A DNA stretch of 64,000 nucleotides. Origin: Candidatus Syntrophopropionicum ammoniitolerans. Its GTDB lineage: Bacteria > Bacillota > Desulfotomaculia > Desulfotomaculales > Pelotomaculaceae. Position numbers and translations under genes: made by a program. The notes under the pieces are model-generated. The model worked only from the letters and a program-made list of their open reading frames with translations, was not told the DNA's origin and made no database searches. Positions within the stretch are counted from its first letter, which is position 1, and each line of letters begins with the position of its first letter. Shown piece after piece: positions 23,284 to 32,792 of this stretch. The stretch spans positions 1 through 64,000 of the forward strand of contig JABMJD010000003.1 of NCBI GenBank assembly GCA_013201395.1, written 5' to 3'.

Positions 23284-23725
23284 CAACCCTCACCTCCTCA
23301 ATGCGCGCAGCATCACCAATTACCGGCACCGCTACAAAGCTGACCCATAACTGGTCAGCTTCCCGCCTAAAGGTGAAATCCCGCACCTGCTCCGTACGAG
23401 GATCCACAAGCAGGGCCTCCGTAATAGTTCTTTCCACTTCCATTTCTATTGCCAGCCTGGACGGTTGCCGTAATGCGCCTCCTACTTCTACGCCATAATC
23501 CCAACTGTATGCCAGGCACGCAAATCGCTCTGTCAGTATCGTTTTGATGCACCACTGCACCCAGGCGGTATGCCCATCGGCTATAACTACTCGGCCAGCA
23601 CCATCAACAACAAAATCGCCTTTTTCGAAATCAAACAGGTAGCTTTTCGGGTACTTGGGCTGTGGTCGCTCCTGCCGCTGCTCTACCAGTTCCGGCATCT
23701 CAAAGGTGGGGTATAAACTCGCCAT
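23273..23725 (-). CDS. XkdS-like DUF2634 baseplate protein
   Basis: A 150-residue protein with YLFDFEKGDFVVDGAGRV and YSWDYGVEVG segments characteristic of DUF2634/gp25-like lysozyme-fold baseplate proteins. It overlaps its neighbours and follows the usual XkdR-S-T order. Confidence 0.8.
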   Translation of the reverse strand: MASLYPTFEMPELVEQRQERPQPKYPKSYLFDFEKGDFVVDGAGRVVIADGHTAWVQWCIKTILTERFACLAYSWDYGVEVGGALRQPSRLAIEMEVERTITEALLVDPRTEQVRDFTFRREADQLWVSFVAVPVIGDAARIEEVRVDAV

Positions 23726-24180
23726 TAGCTGCTCACCACCTTAGACAGGATAATGGGGTCCGTCCCATCATTCACCCAGGCCACCAATACCCGGTCGCCT
23801 GATTTTAATTCCGGCTTAATCTCAATAGAGGCTTCACTGATTTCCACTGGTTTAAATGAATAACTGGCAAGTCCCTTCCCTGAAGCACCCGGCATAGGAG
23901 AGCCATCGTCATACACTGAAGTGCTCGTGGTAACCAGATCATCAGAGTCCATGCACGTTTCTGAGCCCACCAGCGAAAATGAAGGCAGTGTGATTTTTGC
24001 CTTCCACTCGGCTACGAGATACTCTCCTGTTGGCATTGGAATTGCGAACCGGTCCAGCTTTAGACTCATATCATCCTGGATGGTGCCCAGCTCAAGCGCA
24101 TCCGGCCGCTGAGTTTGGTCTGCTATACGCCTTGCTATCACCTGCGCCAATCTGCTTGTACCACTGCCGCCACTAACCAA
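23725..24180 (-). CDS. XkdR-like DUF2577 protein
   Basis: A 151-residue protein with an OB-like core (GDRVLVAWVNDGTDPIIL). It starts at TTG after GGAGGTGGAGG and overlaps the XkdQ-like gene by eight bases. It is a spike/hub accessory in PBSX-type tails. Confidence 0.75.
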   Translation of the reverse strand: MVSGGSGTSRLAQVIARRIADQTQRPDALELGTIQDDMSLKLDRFAIPMPTGEYLVAEWKAKITLPSFSLVGSETCMDSDDLVTTSTSVYDDGSPMPGASGKGLASYSFKPVEISEASIEIKPELKSGDRVLVAWVNDGTDPIILSKVVSS

Positions 24181-25174
24181 TGTCCTCCACCTCCATTACC
24201 ATCGTCCGGGCCTTAATGTCACGCATCACCCCGGCTACGACATAATCGCCAATCAGCGTCCCGGCAGACACATGCACCTTATCCCCCCGTCGTAAAAACG
24301 GCAGATCGGGTGCCGGCACCTTCCGGCGTTTCTGCGGACCCCCTCGTTCAGCCAGTATCTCCTCTGCGGCAGCCTGAGCTGCCGTAGCGTTGTCAAACTG
24401 CCGCTGGTAAACCAAGTCCTGCAGTATTCCGAATTCAGTTTTACCGTCCAGCGTAGCCACCACCGGTGCCCTGCCTTCCTTATCTTCGGCGCCAATAATC
24501 TTCACCCGGGTAACAAGGTTTTCTATGTCCTGCTGGTCTTCTATTTGTTCCACGTTTGCATCTGCCCCGAAGTAATAGACCGGGGTGTTTTGCCCCGGCT
24601 TAATTACGTCAATTTTTCCTTGTTTGCTTCTGGCTACCCATTTGCCACCGCCCCGTTTTCGGGCCTGGTCAAGTACCTTGTGAATCATGTCTCCCAGGCG
24701 CTCCCCACGGAGTACCTGCTTAGCCAACACTGTGTCCGGCCCCTCGATAGTCCCTAGCGGTATACCCCAAGCGCCGGCTATATCCTGGATGATTGCTTTG
24801 GCTGTGGTTCCCGCTCTGTAAAAACGGTCGTCATTGCTTTTTATCAAATAAATCAGCTGATCGTAAGCTGTAACCGCTAAGTGCCCCAGCGGATCCGTCC
24901 GGTAGTACCAGTTAAACATCGTGCCTCTGAATATTTCATGCCATCCTGCGCCCCAATCTGAGAGGAGAACTATCTGCCCGCCTAGCTGCAGGTGCTGGTG
25001 CAGCCATTTGCCGCCCAGCATCTGCTGGTTCTGGATGTCTGCCTCCAACCGCACCGCCAACTCTCCGAAATTTTCCTCAGTATGGATGCTGCGGGCCATG
25101 TTGTTTAAGTGGGTTTTCATCCCATCCGGTGTCATTAGCACCAGATCGTATTTAATTTTGCTAACATCAATCAA
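24173..25174 (-). CDS. XkdQ-like baseplate hub protein
   Basis: A 333-residue protein of the late-control/gpD-like hub family. Landmarks are VTAYDQLIYLIKSNDDRFYRAG, the PVYYFGADANVEQIE segment and a C-terminal KVHVSAGTLIGDYVVAGV strand region. The start appears to be TTG. It joins tube and spike. Confidence 0.8.
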   Translation of the reverse strand: MIDVSKIKYDLVLMTPDGMKTHLNNMARSIHTEENFGELAVRLEADIQNQQMLGGKWLHQHLQLGGQIVLLSDWGAGWHEIFRGTMFNWYYRTDPLGHLAVTAYDQLIYLIKSNDDRFYRAGTTAKAIIQDIAGAWGIPLGTIEGPDTVLAKQVLRGERLGDMIHKVLDQARKRGGGKWVARSKQGKIDVIKPGQNTPVYYFGADANVEQIEDQQDIENLVTRVKIIGAEDKEGRAPVVATLDGKTEFGILQDLVYQRQFDNATAAQAAAEEILAERGGPQKRRKVPAPDLPFLRRGDKVHVSAGTLIGDYVVAGVMRDIKARTMVMEVEDIG

Positions 25175-25189
25175 TGCCGTTGCACCACC

Positions 25190-25825
25190 TTAAGGTATTC
25201 GTAGGGTTTGCCCAGGCTTAATCAAATCTGGATCATTTCCGATTACCCCAGTGTTGGCACTATATATCTCTTGCCATCTGCCACCATCCCCCAGGACCTG
25301 TTTTGCTATACCGTAGAGGGTATCGCCGCTTTTAACAGTGTATGTTTTTGGTGTGGGCGGTGTTGGTCTGCTGGTGGCAGCAGCGGCATTTGCTTGAGGT
25401 TGGTTTTGTGGCTGGGTGGTGATTATTAATTCTCTAGCTTCTACTAGTGTGATGCTATATTCAATATCTCCATGTCCACCTGTCCAATCCGGAAGGAACG
25501 TTGCGATATAGACATCATGATTGATTGCAGTATTAGTAACTAAAAGTCTTACTTTCGTGTCTGTGTTGCTCCAGCTAAGCAACTGCTTGGCTAAATCAAG
25601 CGGGGGCTTCCAGTTTTTCACGAACGACGCACCTTTACGGCCAATACCAGGCAGGTTACCTTTCCAGGAAAAACGCACTGGCTCTCGGCCTTTCGACATG
25701 CTAATACTGCCCAGGTTTATAACATCAAATGATATCACTCTTGCTTCTGTTTGCATCGTCACCCGCTCCGGGTTCATCGGAAAATGAATACGACCCCCGT
25801 CGGGAGCCGTAAGGTAGAAGTCCAT
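25190..25825 (-). CDS. XkdP-like LysM tail protein
   Basis: A 211-residue protein. Residues 1-130 are the XkdP/gp53-like tail domain and residues about 162-211 are a LysM domain (TYTVKSGDTLYGIAKQVLGD ... LIKPGQTLRIP) that binds peptidoglycan or other proteins. Confidence 0.85.
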   Translation of the reverse strand: MDFYLTAPDGGRIHFPMNPERVTMQTEARVISFDVINLGSISMSKGREPVRFSWKGNLPGIGRKGASFVKNWKPPLDLAKQLLSWSNTDTKVRLLVTNTAINHDVYIATFLPDWTGGHGDIEYSITLVEARELIITTQPQNQPQANAAAATSRPTPPTPKTYTVKSGDTLYGIAKQVLGDGGRWQEIYSANTGVIGNDPDLIKPGQTLRIP

Positions 25826-25837
25826 AGAATCACCTGC

Positions 25838-28800
25838 CTAATTTGACCTCGTCATATTTTGAAATGTTTTTTCCAGCCCCTCTGCAAGCTTGACGGTTAT
25901 TTTGCCAATGGCCTTGTCTATGTCTTCCTGGTTTTCAATAACCACCTGGCCGACCAATCCCGCTAGATCAAAGTTCAGGTTAACTGTGGCCGTTGTAGCA
26001 GGTATTGAAGGGGCAGGATTAACAGGAACATTGTGTTCCCAGCCCGCTGCCACAGGCAAGGCTTGTACTGTGTCAGCAAATCCGCCGTATGCATATGCCT
26101 TAACGCCTAGCCGCCGCCCGGTTTCCTCCCAAAGTGTCAATGCACGCCCCCGCATGCGAGAAGATAGCGGAATAGCAGCTTCCGGGCCGGCTTCACCAAA
26201 TATGGAAGGACGGCTTGCAAATCCGCCGGTGGCATAGGCTCTTATGTTGCGGTACTCCGCCAAATTGATAACATTTGCCCTGGCCCTAGCTTCCACGCCC
26301 AACCTTTGTCCTCTCATTTGGCCAGACATATGGCTATCTGAAGCAGAAAAGTGTTTTAGCCTTTCAGTTACAGCCTCGTTCTTTTGCTTCAGTCTTTGGT
26401 ATTGTGCAATATCTGTTACATCGGCAAGACGCTTCTCTGTTTCTATAACATTCTTTACATTGGTAAGCCGATCGGTAGTCTCAGAGATATTTGCTACCTG
26501 TTGCCAATTTTCATTAATTGCCCTATCCTGCGTTTCAGTAGCAAAACCCATGATGCTCCCTACCTGTCGCCACAGTTCCAGTGCTCTTGTCGGTTTTGTC
26601 AAAGGTATTATCGCCTCTGGCCCAGCCTCGCCACATATTGAAGGTGTGTCAGCAAATCCGCCGTATGCATATGCCTTAACGCCTAGCCGCCGCCCGGTTT
26701 CCTCCCAAAGTGTCAATGCACGCCCCCGCATGCGAGAAGATAGCGGAATAGCAGCTTCCGGGCCGGCTTCACCAAATATGGAAGGACGGCTTGCAAATCC
26801 GCCGGTGGCATAGGCTCTTATGTTGCGGTACTCCGCCAAATTGATAACATTTGCCCTGGCCCTAGCTTCCACGCCCAACCTTTGTCCTCTCATTTGGCCA
26901 GACATATGGCTATCTGAAGCAGAAAAGTGTTTTAGCCTTTCAGTTACAGCCTCGTTCTTTTGCTTCAGTCTTTGGTATTGTGCAATATCTGTTACATCGG
27001 CAAGACGCTTCTCTGTTTCTATAACATTCTTTACATTGGTAAGCCGATCGGTAGTCTCAGAGATATTTGCTACCTGTTGCCAATTTTCATTAATTGCCCT
27101 ATCCTGCGTTTCAGTAGCAAAACCCATGATGCTCCCTACCTGTCGCCACAGTTCCAGTGCTCTTGTCGGTTTTGTCAAAGGTATTATCGCCTCTGGCCCA
27201 GCCTCGCCACATATTGAAGGTGTGTCAGCAAATCCGCCATATGCGAAACCGGGCAATGGCAACGTTGCAGGCACCCCCGGTACCGCCGGCAATCTAAAGG
27301 ACCGCGCTCTTGTTGCAGCCTCACCAAGGGCAACAGCGAGATCCTCCCCGTTGGCAATAATGCTGTTTGCCTCTGTTTGCAAATTAGCACCAAACGCCGT
27401 TGTTGTAGCAACAACATCCCATGTTTGCTCTGACCAGGTATTCATTTTTGCAATTATATCTGTTGCCCTGTTCTGGAGATTCGCTGCATAAGCAGTTTTT
27501 ATTGCAACAATATTCCACGCTTGTGTAGCCATTTGTGCCGAGTTAGAAATGATTGCATTAGCCTGTTCTTGCAAATGTACTCCAAAACTCTCCAGAACGG
27601 CATTTGCTTTGCTTGTTTCAATCATCGTGTCAATGGTTGCGGGTGCCCCTGGCGGTCTCCATGCCACATCCCTGGCCATATCCACCGCTTTGCTGCCAAC
27701 CCATCCTCCAGCAACATATCCTCCAATACCACCTAAGGCACCACCTATTGCCGTTCCAATCCCCGGAAGGATTGCCGTACCAATCGCAGCCCCTAGCTTA
27801 GCACCGCCCAAGCCGGCACTTAGACCGCCAACTGCTTTCGCCGCTGATGCAACCTTGTCTTGGGAACGGGCAACACCTATCAACTCAGCTCCTATTGCAA
27901 GTGGCATGGCTACACGCCCCAGGACCTTGCCAACCGTCCCAGCGGCAGGAATTTTTGAACCTATATTCTTGATTGTCTCGCCAGCCTTGCTAAAAGCCGG
28001 CAATTTGGTTGTTATTCCTTTTATGGCTCCACCAATTTTACCAAACGCCGGAAGACTAAATTTTCCGGCGCCAGCTCCGGCTTTTGTGGCTGCTCCTATA
28101 GCAGCAGCTCTTGTAGCAGATCCAGCAGTAACTGTTTCTGCAACAGTCGTACTCATGGGCAATCTTTTGAATACCTTTCCACCTATACCCAGTGCCCCTT
28201 TGCCCAACCCCCATGCACCTCGGGCGATAGCCCCGCCACCCAATAGGTACATGGCCGCAGCCGGGACGGCGGCTCCCTTTATATTGCCCTCTTTTAGCTC
28301 CTCAACCGTTTTGCTACCCAGAGCCTTCATGCCTGCAATATAAGCCTTGACCGATGTCTCACCAAGTGTGACAAATACACTCGCTAGTTTTTCCTTGCCT
28401 GGGCCATCTAGCCAGGTGATCACATCATCAAGACCGGCTTCGATCAACATTTGAACCTTTTCGCTAAATTTAGCATTCTGGAATTCTGGCGATCCTAAAA
28501 CGCTCTTTATGCGGGCCATTGCCCTATCAAAAACGCCTGCCACTTTTTTGCCCCATTGTTCTAGTGTTTTTTGATTTCTCTCAGCCCATTTTATGCCGCT
28601 TTTAAATGCGTCTGTCAGGCTATCTATCACGGACCCGAAACCAGCCAAAAACAAAGGAGTACCGATTTTTGTTTTAAAATCAGTCCAGTAGCGTGTTAGC
28701 GATCCCAGCTTCTTAAATGCAGAATCCATGGAAGCTTCATAAGTTCCGGCTATTTTTTCTCCTTCTTCTAGAATGTAGTTTACCATAGCTTGTCTTTTTT

Positions 28801-29923
28801 GAACTTCTGTCAGTTGGCTGGCATTTCTTCCTATGGTTTTTGCATAATCACCATAAACAGCGTTTAGGTTCTTTGTCATTCCAAACTGGGCCAGGAGCTC
28901 CGGCCGCAGTTTAGCAATGGCCTCCACCATCGTTTCGGTGGCCTCAGAACTGTTAGTGCCAGCGATTACCGCGGCGTCCTGTGCTACCCGTGCAATCTTA
29001 GATGCCTCTGCAATGTCAATCTGCCCTTGCATAAACCTAGTCATTACTAGGGTAGCTTCCTGTTCGGCGATGCCTAAACCCATGACTGCCTCCCGGGCTG
29101 CTAGGAGTTCAGGCAATGCAGTGCTAGTTGATTTTGCTACTGATCGCATCGCAATATTCAGTGTCTCTGTTCGACCGGCAGTCATAGTAAAGTCTTTTAT
29201 AAGAGCCCCTAGACCAATACCACCACCGATCAAGCCAACTGCCGCCAAGGGGCTAGTTAATACCCCCCCAATACGCTTAGCGACACCGGCAACCTTATCC
29301 TTAGCCTCGATGGTTACGGTCCATGCCCTGGAGGTCAACTGGCGTAGCCCAGTTCCAATCTCTCTAACCTTCCAGGTCACCCGCTCCCGAAGTGTGGCCC
29401 GTGGCTCAACCATAAGCTGGCCCAGCTTCTTCGCCTCAGTAAAGGCCCGGGTGAGCTGCCCAAATAGTTCGCCCCTTAATTCTGCCACCGGCCCGGCTCT
29501 TACTCCCTCCAATGCTTTAAGGCTTGCTTTCGCTCTAACAATTTCATCCATGAGCGGCCCTTGCATTCCAGCGATCACTTTCACATCGCCACGATCTAGG
29601 GCCTTAAGGGCCGCATCAACCCTAGTCACCACGGCTGACGCTCTGTCCTGTGCTTCAATCAGCGGCGAAGCCTTCTCCATACCCAGTTGCTTGATTAGCT
29701 TGTCAGCATTGAGAACACTATTGGTCAGCTGATCCTTGATCTGCATGATTGGCTCAATTTTCATCTTGGCAACGGAGGCTATGTGCTCTCTCACCATTTT
29801 CGTTTGCTTTTCGGCTACCTGCTGGAAGCGGGACACACGCTCTTCCGCTTGACGAAAGGCGCCTTCCGTCTGGTCGTCAACTATGATTGGTATTTCTACC
29901 CGGTATATTTCATTTCCGGCCAC
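25838..29923 (-). CDS. Tail tape measure protein
   Basis: A 1361-residue protein that sets tail length and enters the host during injection. It has an N-terminal helical region, a central hydrophobic Gly/Ala-rich part (residues about 570-760) with transmembrane-like stretches, and near the C-terminus repeated GGFA..PSI.GEAGPEA.IPL motifs. Translation starts at GTG with GGAGG ten bases upstream. Two perfect 192-residue tandem units lie within residues about 900-1285. Confidence 0.9.
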   Translation of the reverse strand: MAGNEIYRVEIPIIVDDQTEGAFRQAEERVSRFQQVAEKQTKMVREHIASVAKMKIEPIMQIKDQLTNSVLNADKLIKQLGMEKASPLIEAQDRASAVVTRVDAALKALDRGDVKVIAGMQGPLMDEIVRAKASLKALEGVRAGPVAELRGELFGQLTRAFTEAKKLGQLMVEPRATLRERVTWKVREIGTGLRQLTSRAWTVTIEAKDKVAGVAKRIGGVLTSPLAAVGLIGGGIGLGALIKDFTMTAGRTETLNIAMRSVAKSTSTALPELLAAREAVMGLGIAEQEATLVMTRFMQGQIDIAEASKIARVAQDAAVIAGTNSSEATETMVEAIAKLRPELLAQFGMTKNLNAVYGDYAKTIGRNASQLTEVQKRQAMVNYILEEGEKIAGTYEASMDSAFKKLGSLTRYWTDFKTKIGTPLFLAGFGSVIDSLTDAFKSGIKWAERNQKTLEQWGKKVAGVFDRAMARIKSVLGSPEFQNAKFSEKVQMLIEAGLDDVITWLDGPGKEKLASVFVTLGETSVKAYIAGMKALGSKTVEELKEGNIKGAAVPAAAMYLLGGGAIARGAWGLGKGALGIGGKVFKRLPMSTTVAETVTAGSATRAAAIGAATKAGAGAGKFSLPAFGKIGGAIKGITTKLPAFSKAGETIKNIGSKIPAAGTVGKVLGRVAMPLAIGAELIGVARSQDKVASAAKAVGGLSAGLGGAKLGAAIGTAILPGIGTAIGGALGGIGGYVAGGWVGSKAVDMARDVAWRPPGAPATIDTMIETSKANAVLESFGVHLQEQANAIISNSAQMATQAWNIVAIKTAYAANLQNRATDIIAKMNTWSEQTWDVVATTTAFGANLQTEANSIIANGEDLAVALGEAATRARSFRLPAVPGVPATLPLPGFAYGGFADTPSICGEAGPEAIIPLTKPTRALELWRQVGSIMGFATETQDRAINENWQQVANISETTDRLTNVKNVIETEKRLADVTDIAQYQRLKQKNEAVTERLKHFSASDSHMSGQMRGQRLGVEARARANVINLAEYRNIRAYATGGFASRPSIFGEAGPEAAIPLSSRMRGRALTLWEETGRRLGVKAYAYGGFADTPSICGEAGPEAIIPLTKPTRALELWRQVGSIMGFATETQDRAINENWQQVANISETTDRLTNVKNVIETEKRLADVTDIAQYQRLKQKNEAVTERLKHFSASDSHMSGQMRGQRLGVEARARANVINLAEYRNIRAYATGGFASRPSIFGEAGPEAAIPLSSRMRGRALTLWEETGRRLGVKAYAYGGFADTVQALPVAAGWEHNVPVNPAPSIPATTATVNLNFDLAGLVGQVVIENQEDIDKAIGKITVKLAEGLEKTFQNMTRSN
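26071..27222 (-). repeat. Perfect 576-bp tandem duplication inside the tape measure gene
   Basis: Copies lie at 26071-26646 and 26647-27222, with the first bases of a third copy at 27223-27239 before divergence. I saw no difference between the copies. 576 is divisible by three, so the frame is kept and each unit adds 192 residues. Confidence 0.95.
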
Positions 29924-30116
29924 GTTTCATCGCCTCCATCTGCTCTAGCATCTCCCGCTCTTTTTCCGTATCCGATTCCAGCCAAACCACCATAGATGCA
30001 AGCATAAAAGCCCTAACTTTGTAGGGTTTTGCGTAAAACTCATCTGGTGTTATCCCGTGTCGCTGAAAAATATGATGAAGCAGGGTAGTTTTGCCCCCTG
30101 CTTCTATGAGTTTTTT
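29910..30116 (-). CDS. Frameshift extension of the tail assembly chaperone
   Basis: After a -1 shift at 30116-30110 the frame continues for about 66 codons (LLHHIFQRHGITPDEFYAKP ... VRAFMLASMVV) and stops at 29910, overlapping the tape measure start. The text resembles the T part of G-GT chaperone pairs. It has no own start with a ribosome site. Confidence 0.75.
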   Translation of the reverse strand, partial: KKLIEAGGKTTLLHHIFQRHGITPDEFYAKPYKVRAFMLASMVVWLESDTEKEREMLEQMEAMKRGRK

Positions 30117-30592
30117 AGGGTCTCATCCAAGTCTTCCTCGTCATAGCCACTTAGCTTTTCAATTAACTCAATAACCCGCTCTTTCTCGCCGGCTTTTAGG
30201 ACTTTATCAACTACCTGCCAGCCGGTAATGACTTTTGCCTTCTCCTGCAGCTCTTTGTTATTCCATAAGTGCGGTCTATCTTCCGGGTGCGTAGCTGCTA
30301 CAATTAACATGGAATTATATTTAGCAGCATTAAGATCAGTGGGAATAGCTACACCACCCAGCCTTTTGCTTTTCACCATCTTGGTTGCTTCGGTTCGGCA
30401 TTTTTCGCCTTCTTGATCATCCAGGCCCCGAACGCGGAAAGAAAAGAGTTCTTTCCCGCCACGCACTACTTTGAATAATTCGTACTCCTCCATAGTGTCC
30501 ATGGCCTCAAACACACCGCCAACATCTTGCAGCACGCTTTCCTCCACTGCCAACAGCTCATCCCTGCCATATTTTACGCTATCTTCACTCAT
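30104..30592 (-). CDS. XkdN-like tail assembly chaperone (short form)
   Basis: A 162-residue protein of the XkdN family (RVRGLDDQEGEKCRTEATK, then HPEDRPHLWNNKELQEK). It binds the tape measure protein during tail assembly. A portion of ribosomes should shift at its end to give a fused form of about 227 residues. Confidence 0.82.
   Translation of the reverse strand: MSEDSVKYGRDELLAVEESVLQDVGGVFEAMDTMEEYELFKVVRGGKELFSFRVRGLDDQEGEKCRTEATKMVKSKRLGGVAIPTDLNAAKYNSMLIVAATHPEDRPHLWNNKELQEKAKVITGWQVVDKVLKAGEKERVIELIEKLSGYDEEDLDETLKNS
30110..30116 (-). promoter_or_regulatory. Programmed -1 frameshift site A-AAA-AAC
   Basis: The heptamer AAAAAAC lies in the correct phase (CTA AAA AAC) two codons before the XkdN stop. 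The -1 frame is open into the T-like extension. This is the standard slippery site for tail chaperone genes. Confidence 0.8.
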
Positions 30593-30618
30593 AGCTTGCC
30601 TCCTTTATGATTCCATCA

Positions 30619-31068
30619 CTAGGCATCGTTATGCCCGCGCAGTACACCCATGAAGTTCAGCACTGCATCCGGGGCACCGTTTTGTATGCCGGCAACTATT
30701 TTTCTCAGCAGGCTGGCATCCCTGATCACTGTTTCCGTGAAGGTCAGCGTCACAGTATAACTCTGCATAACAGCCCAGGCCAGTTTGTTTCCTGCCGCCT
30801 GGTACTCGCTATTCGTAACGTTTATCTGGGATTGCCAGGTGTTCACCTCTGCCAAAAAATTGCCGTCTCCATCATAGAGTTCCCCATCATAGCCCCTCAA
30901 AATGTTCCGGGGATCGAATTTTCCTGTGTCAAGCTCCTCCTGCAAACCAGGTGGCATGTTTACCCGAAACGACCAGGCCCTATTTAAGACATCGCCTGGC
31001 GCCACGTTGGCAATGTCTATCGCCCCATCAGGCACACATTCTCTGAAAATATAGCGTCCATCAGCCAT
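30619..31068 (-). CDS. XkdM-like tail tube protein
   Basis: A 149-residue beta-rich tube subunit placed directly after the sheath gene. The ending GVLRGHNDA, the TVTLTFTETVIRDASLL segment and the position match XkdM. Confidence 0.82.
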   Translation of the reverse strand: MADGRYIFRECVPDGAIDIANVAPGDVLNRAWSFRVNMPPGLQEELDTGKFDPRNILRGYDGELYDGDGNFLAEVNTWQSQINVTNSEYQAAGNKLAWAVMQSYTVTLTFTETVIRDASLLRKIVAGIQNGAPDAVLNFMGVLRGHNDA

Positions 31069-31072
31069 TTAT

Positions 31073-32563
31073 CTACACCTCCCCAAAAATTAACCCACCA
31101 CCAGGACTAAAGCGGAAGCCAAAGGTAATATAGGTCTTCTCCGCACTGTCCAGGTCGTCCACATAGGCCACGAACCAGGCCGAATCTCCCGCCGGGGGGT
31201 TGTTTGCATCTTCTGCGAAAATACCGCCCAAAAGCGCACCCTCGGCTACCATCTTATTGATCGTGCCCTGGGCCAAAGCAATCAGCGTTGCCCGGCCATC
31301 CGAGCTGTTGTTGATTTTCCCGATCAGCGGATCCCATGTAAAAGTAATCCTATCAATGAGACTATCCCTGGTCTTGACCCGCCGAATCTTCTTCCAACCG
31401 GCATCCATATCGGCTGTAACAGTCACAAACGTGTTAATGCCCTGCTCGATCTGGACCTGCTTCCGCGCACTCATAGTGAAAACCAGAGCGCCAGAAGAAA
31501 GTGCCGCCTCTATTTCAGCATTAGTCAGAGCCCCTACCACTTCAGTTGCTCCGCGAACTACAGCATGAGTTAGGGAATCCGTAACCTGTGAACCAGCAAT
31601 CATCCCGGCCACTCTAGCTGCGGCCAGGTAGCCCTCGCGTGTAATGCCGTCTGCACCCTTAAAGCCGTTGGCCACGTAAACTATAGCCGGATCATTGAAC
31701 GCCCGGGCATGGGACAATCTTGTGGCTAACGTTTCGCTTGTTGGTTCGCCGACCACTCCGATTACCCGCTTGCCTTCGTTGCGAACCCTGTCAATGTAGG
31801 TCTGTACCATGGCATGGATAACAGCATCATCTGTATCCACACACGGCACATTCCAGTCCAGCGCTTCAATCGCCTGCAGTCCATTGCTATAATCCTCACC
31901 GGTAACAGTTGGATCATCTCCACCGGAAAACTTTGCACTGGTGGCAGTTGTTGCAAGGAGCTTATTACCCCCATCGCTTAGCACCTTTGCGGTAACCCAA
32001 GGGGAATTGCTTGTGGCAATGGCAGCCGCCAGAGACTTGGGTTCCCCGTCGCCTCCGTCGCCTTTTGCAAATTCGATAGTCTGCCTTAGGGTAACGCCTT
32101 CATAAATGAGCACCTCTCGTTTAGTTTCGTCCACCAGTGAATCGCGCACCGTCACGGAGAAATCATTGCCCCGTTTGCCAACGTAGAGCGCATCGAGCTG
32201 CACCACATCCTTTGCGGAATCTTGTGTCGTATCTTTGAGTTTAAGTGTCGCCTTGCTCCCACCGGCGCCCAGTCTGAAACTTAACACATTGCGGCATCCA
32301 CCGAGGAAAGCCTCTGCCGGCACGTCCAGGGTATAGTCCTCGCCATTACCCCCAAATGCGGTAGAAATCCCTTCTGCGTTCTCCAATATTACTACATTCT
32401 CCTTCGTTCCATCTTTGCCCAGTGGCCCCCAAGGTGCCCGAAACAATGCCGCAACCGTCCCCTGTGGGACAATCGCCTCCGGTGGCTGCCCCACATCGGT
32501 TACCCGTACATAGACACCCGGGCGAATCCTCTGTTCACCTACTTGAAATACAGATCCTGCCAT
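31073..32563 (-). CDS. XkdK-like contractile tail sheath protein
   Basis: A 496-residue sheath subunit. It begins with RIRPGVYVRVTDVG, and its C-terminal region (RVKTRDSLIDRITFTWDPLIGKINN) and ITFGFRFSPGG ending are typical. It establishes that the phage is a myovirus. Confidence 0.9.
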   Translation of the reverse strand: MAGSVFQVGEQRIRPGVYVRVTDVGQPPEAIVPQGTVAALFRAPWGPLGKDGTKENVVILENAEGISTAFGGNGEDYTLDVPAEAFLGGCRNVLSFRLGAGGSKATLKLKDTTQDSAKDVVQLDALYVGKRGNDFSVTVRDSLVDETKREVLIYEGVTLRQTIEFAKGDGGDGEPKSLAAAIATSNSPWVTAKVLSDGGNKLLATTATSAKFSGGDDPTVTGEDYSNGLQAIEALDWNVPCVDTDDAVIHAMVQTYIDRVRNEGKRVIGVVGEPTSETLATRLSHARAFNDPAIVYVANGFKGADGITREGYLAAARVAGMIAGSQVTDSLTHAVVRGATEVVGALTNAEIEAALSSGALVFTMSARKQVQIEQGINTFVTVTADMDAGWKKIRRVKTRDSLIDRITFTWDPLIGKINNSSDGRATLIALAQGTINKMVAEGALLGGIFAEDANNPPAGDSAWFVAYVDDLDSAEKTYITFGFRFSPGGGLIFGEV

Positions 32564-32567
32564 CTGG

Positions 32568-32792
32568 CTACACCTTCCTCTCCAAAAATTTCTTAATCGC
32601 TGCCTGTGCCTCTTTCTTAGTCATTTCATCCTTGCCGGCTAGTCGCAAAGCCCCGGTCATCACCTCAGGCTTCACTCCAAAAGAAACAGCCGCCCCGATT
32701 AGTTCGTTGCAGCTGTATTTTGCTTCCGGTTCGGATTGGGGAACCCTGGTTTCAACCGGATTTTTGGGTTTTTTCTCTTTAGTCAAGTTCAC
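32568..32792 (-). CDS. Small protein upstream of the sheath gene
   Basis: A 74-residue protein with a basic Pro-rich start and a C-terminal helical half (MTKKEAQAAIKKFLERKV). Similar small genes precede the sheath gene in PBSX-like phages; the function is unknown. Confidence 0.55.
   Translation of the reverse strand: MNLTKEKKPKNPVETRVPQSEPEAKYSCNELIGAAVSFGVKPEVMTGALRLAGKDEMTKKEAQAAIKKFLERKV

Noticed and set aside
26244-27491. Two near-identical plus-strand frames in the tape measure region
   Set aside because: They are antisense shadows of the 576-bp tandem duplication, not real paralogous genes.
27549-28343. Long plus-strand open frame of 264 codons inside the tape measure gene
   Set aside because: It is low-complexity Ala/Pro-rich text antisense to a certain gene, with no ribosome site; a codon-bias shadow.
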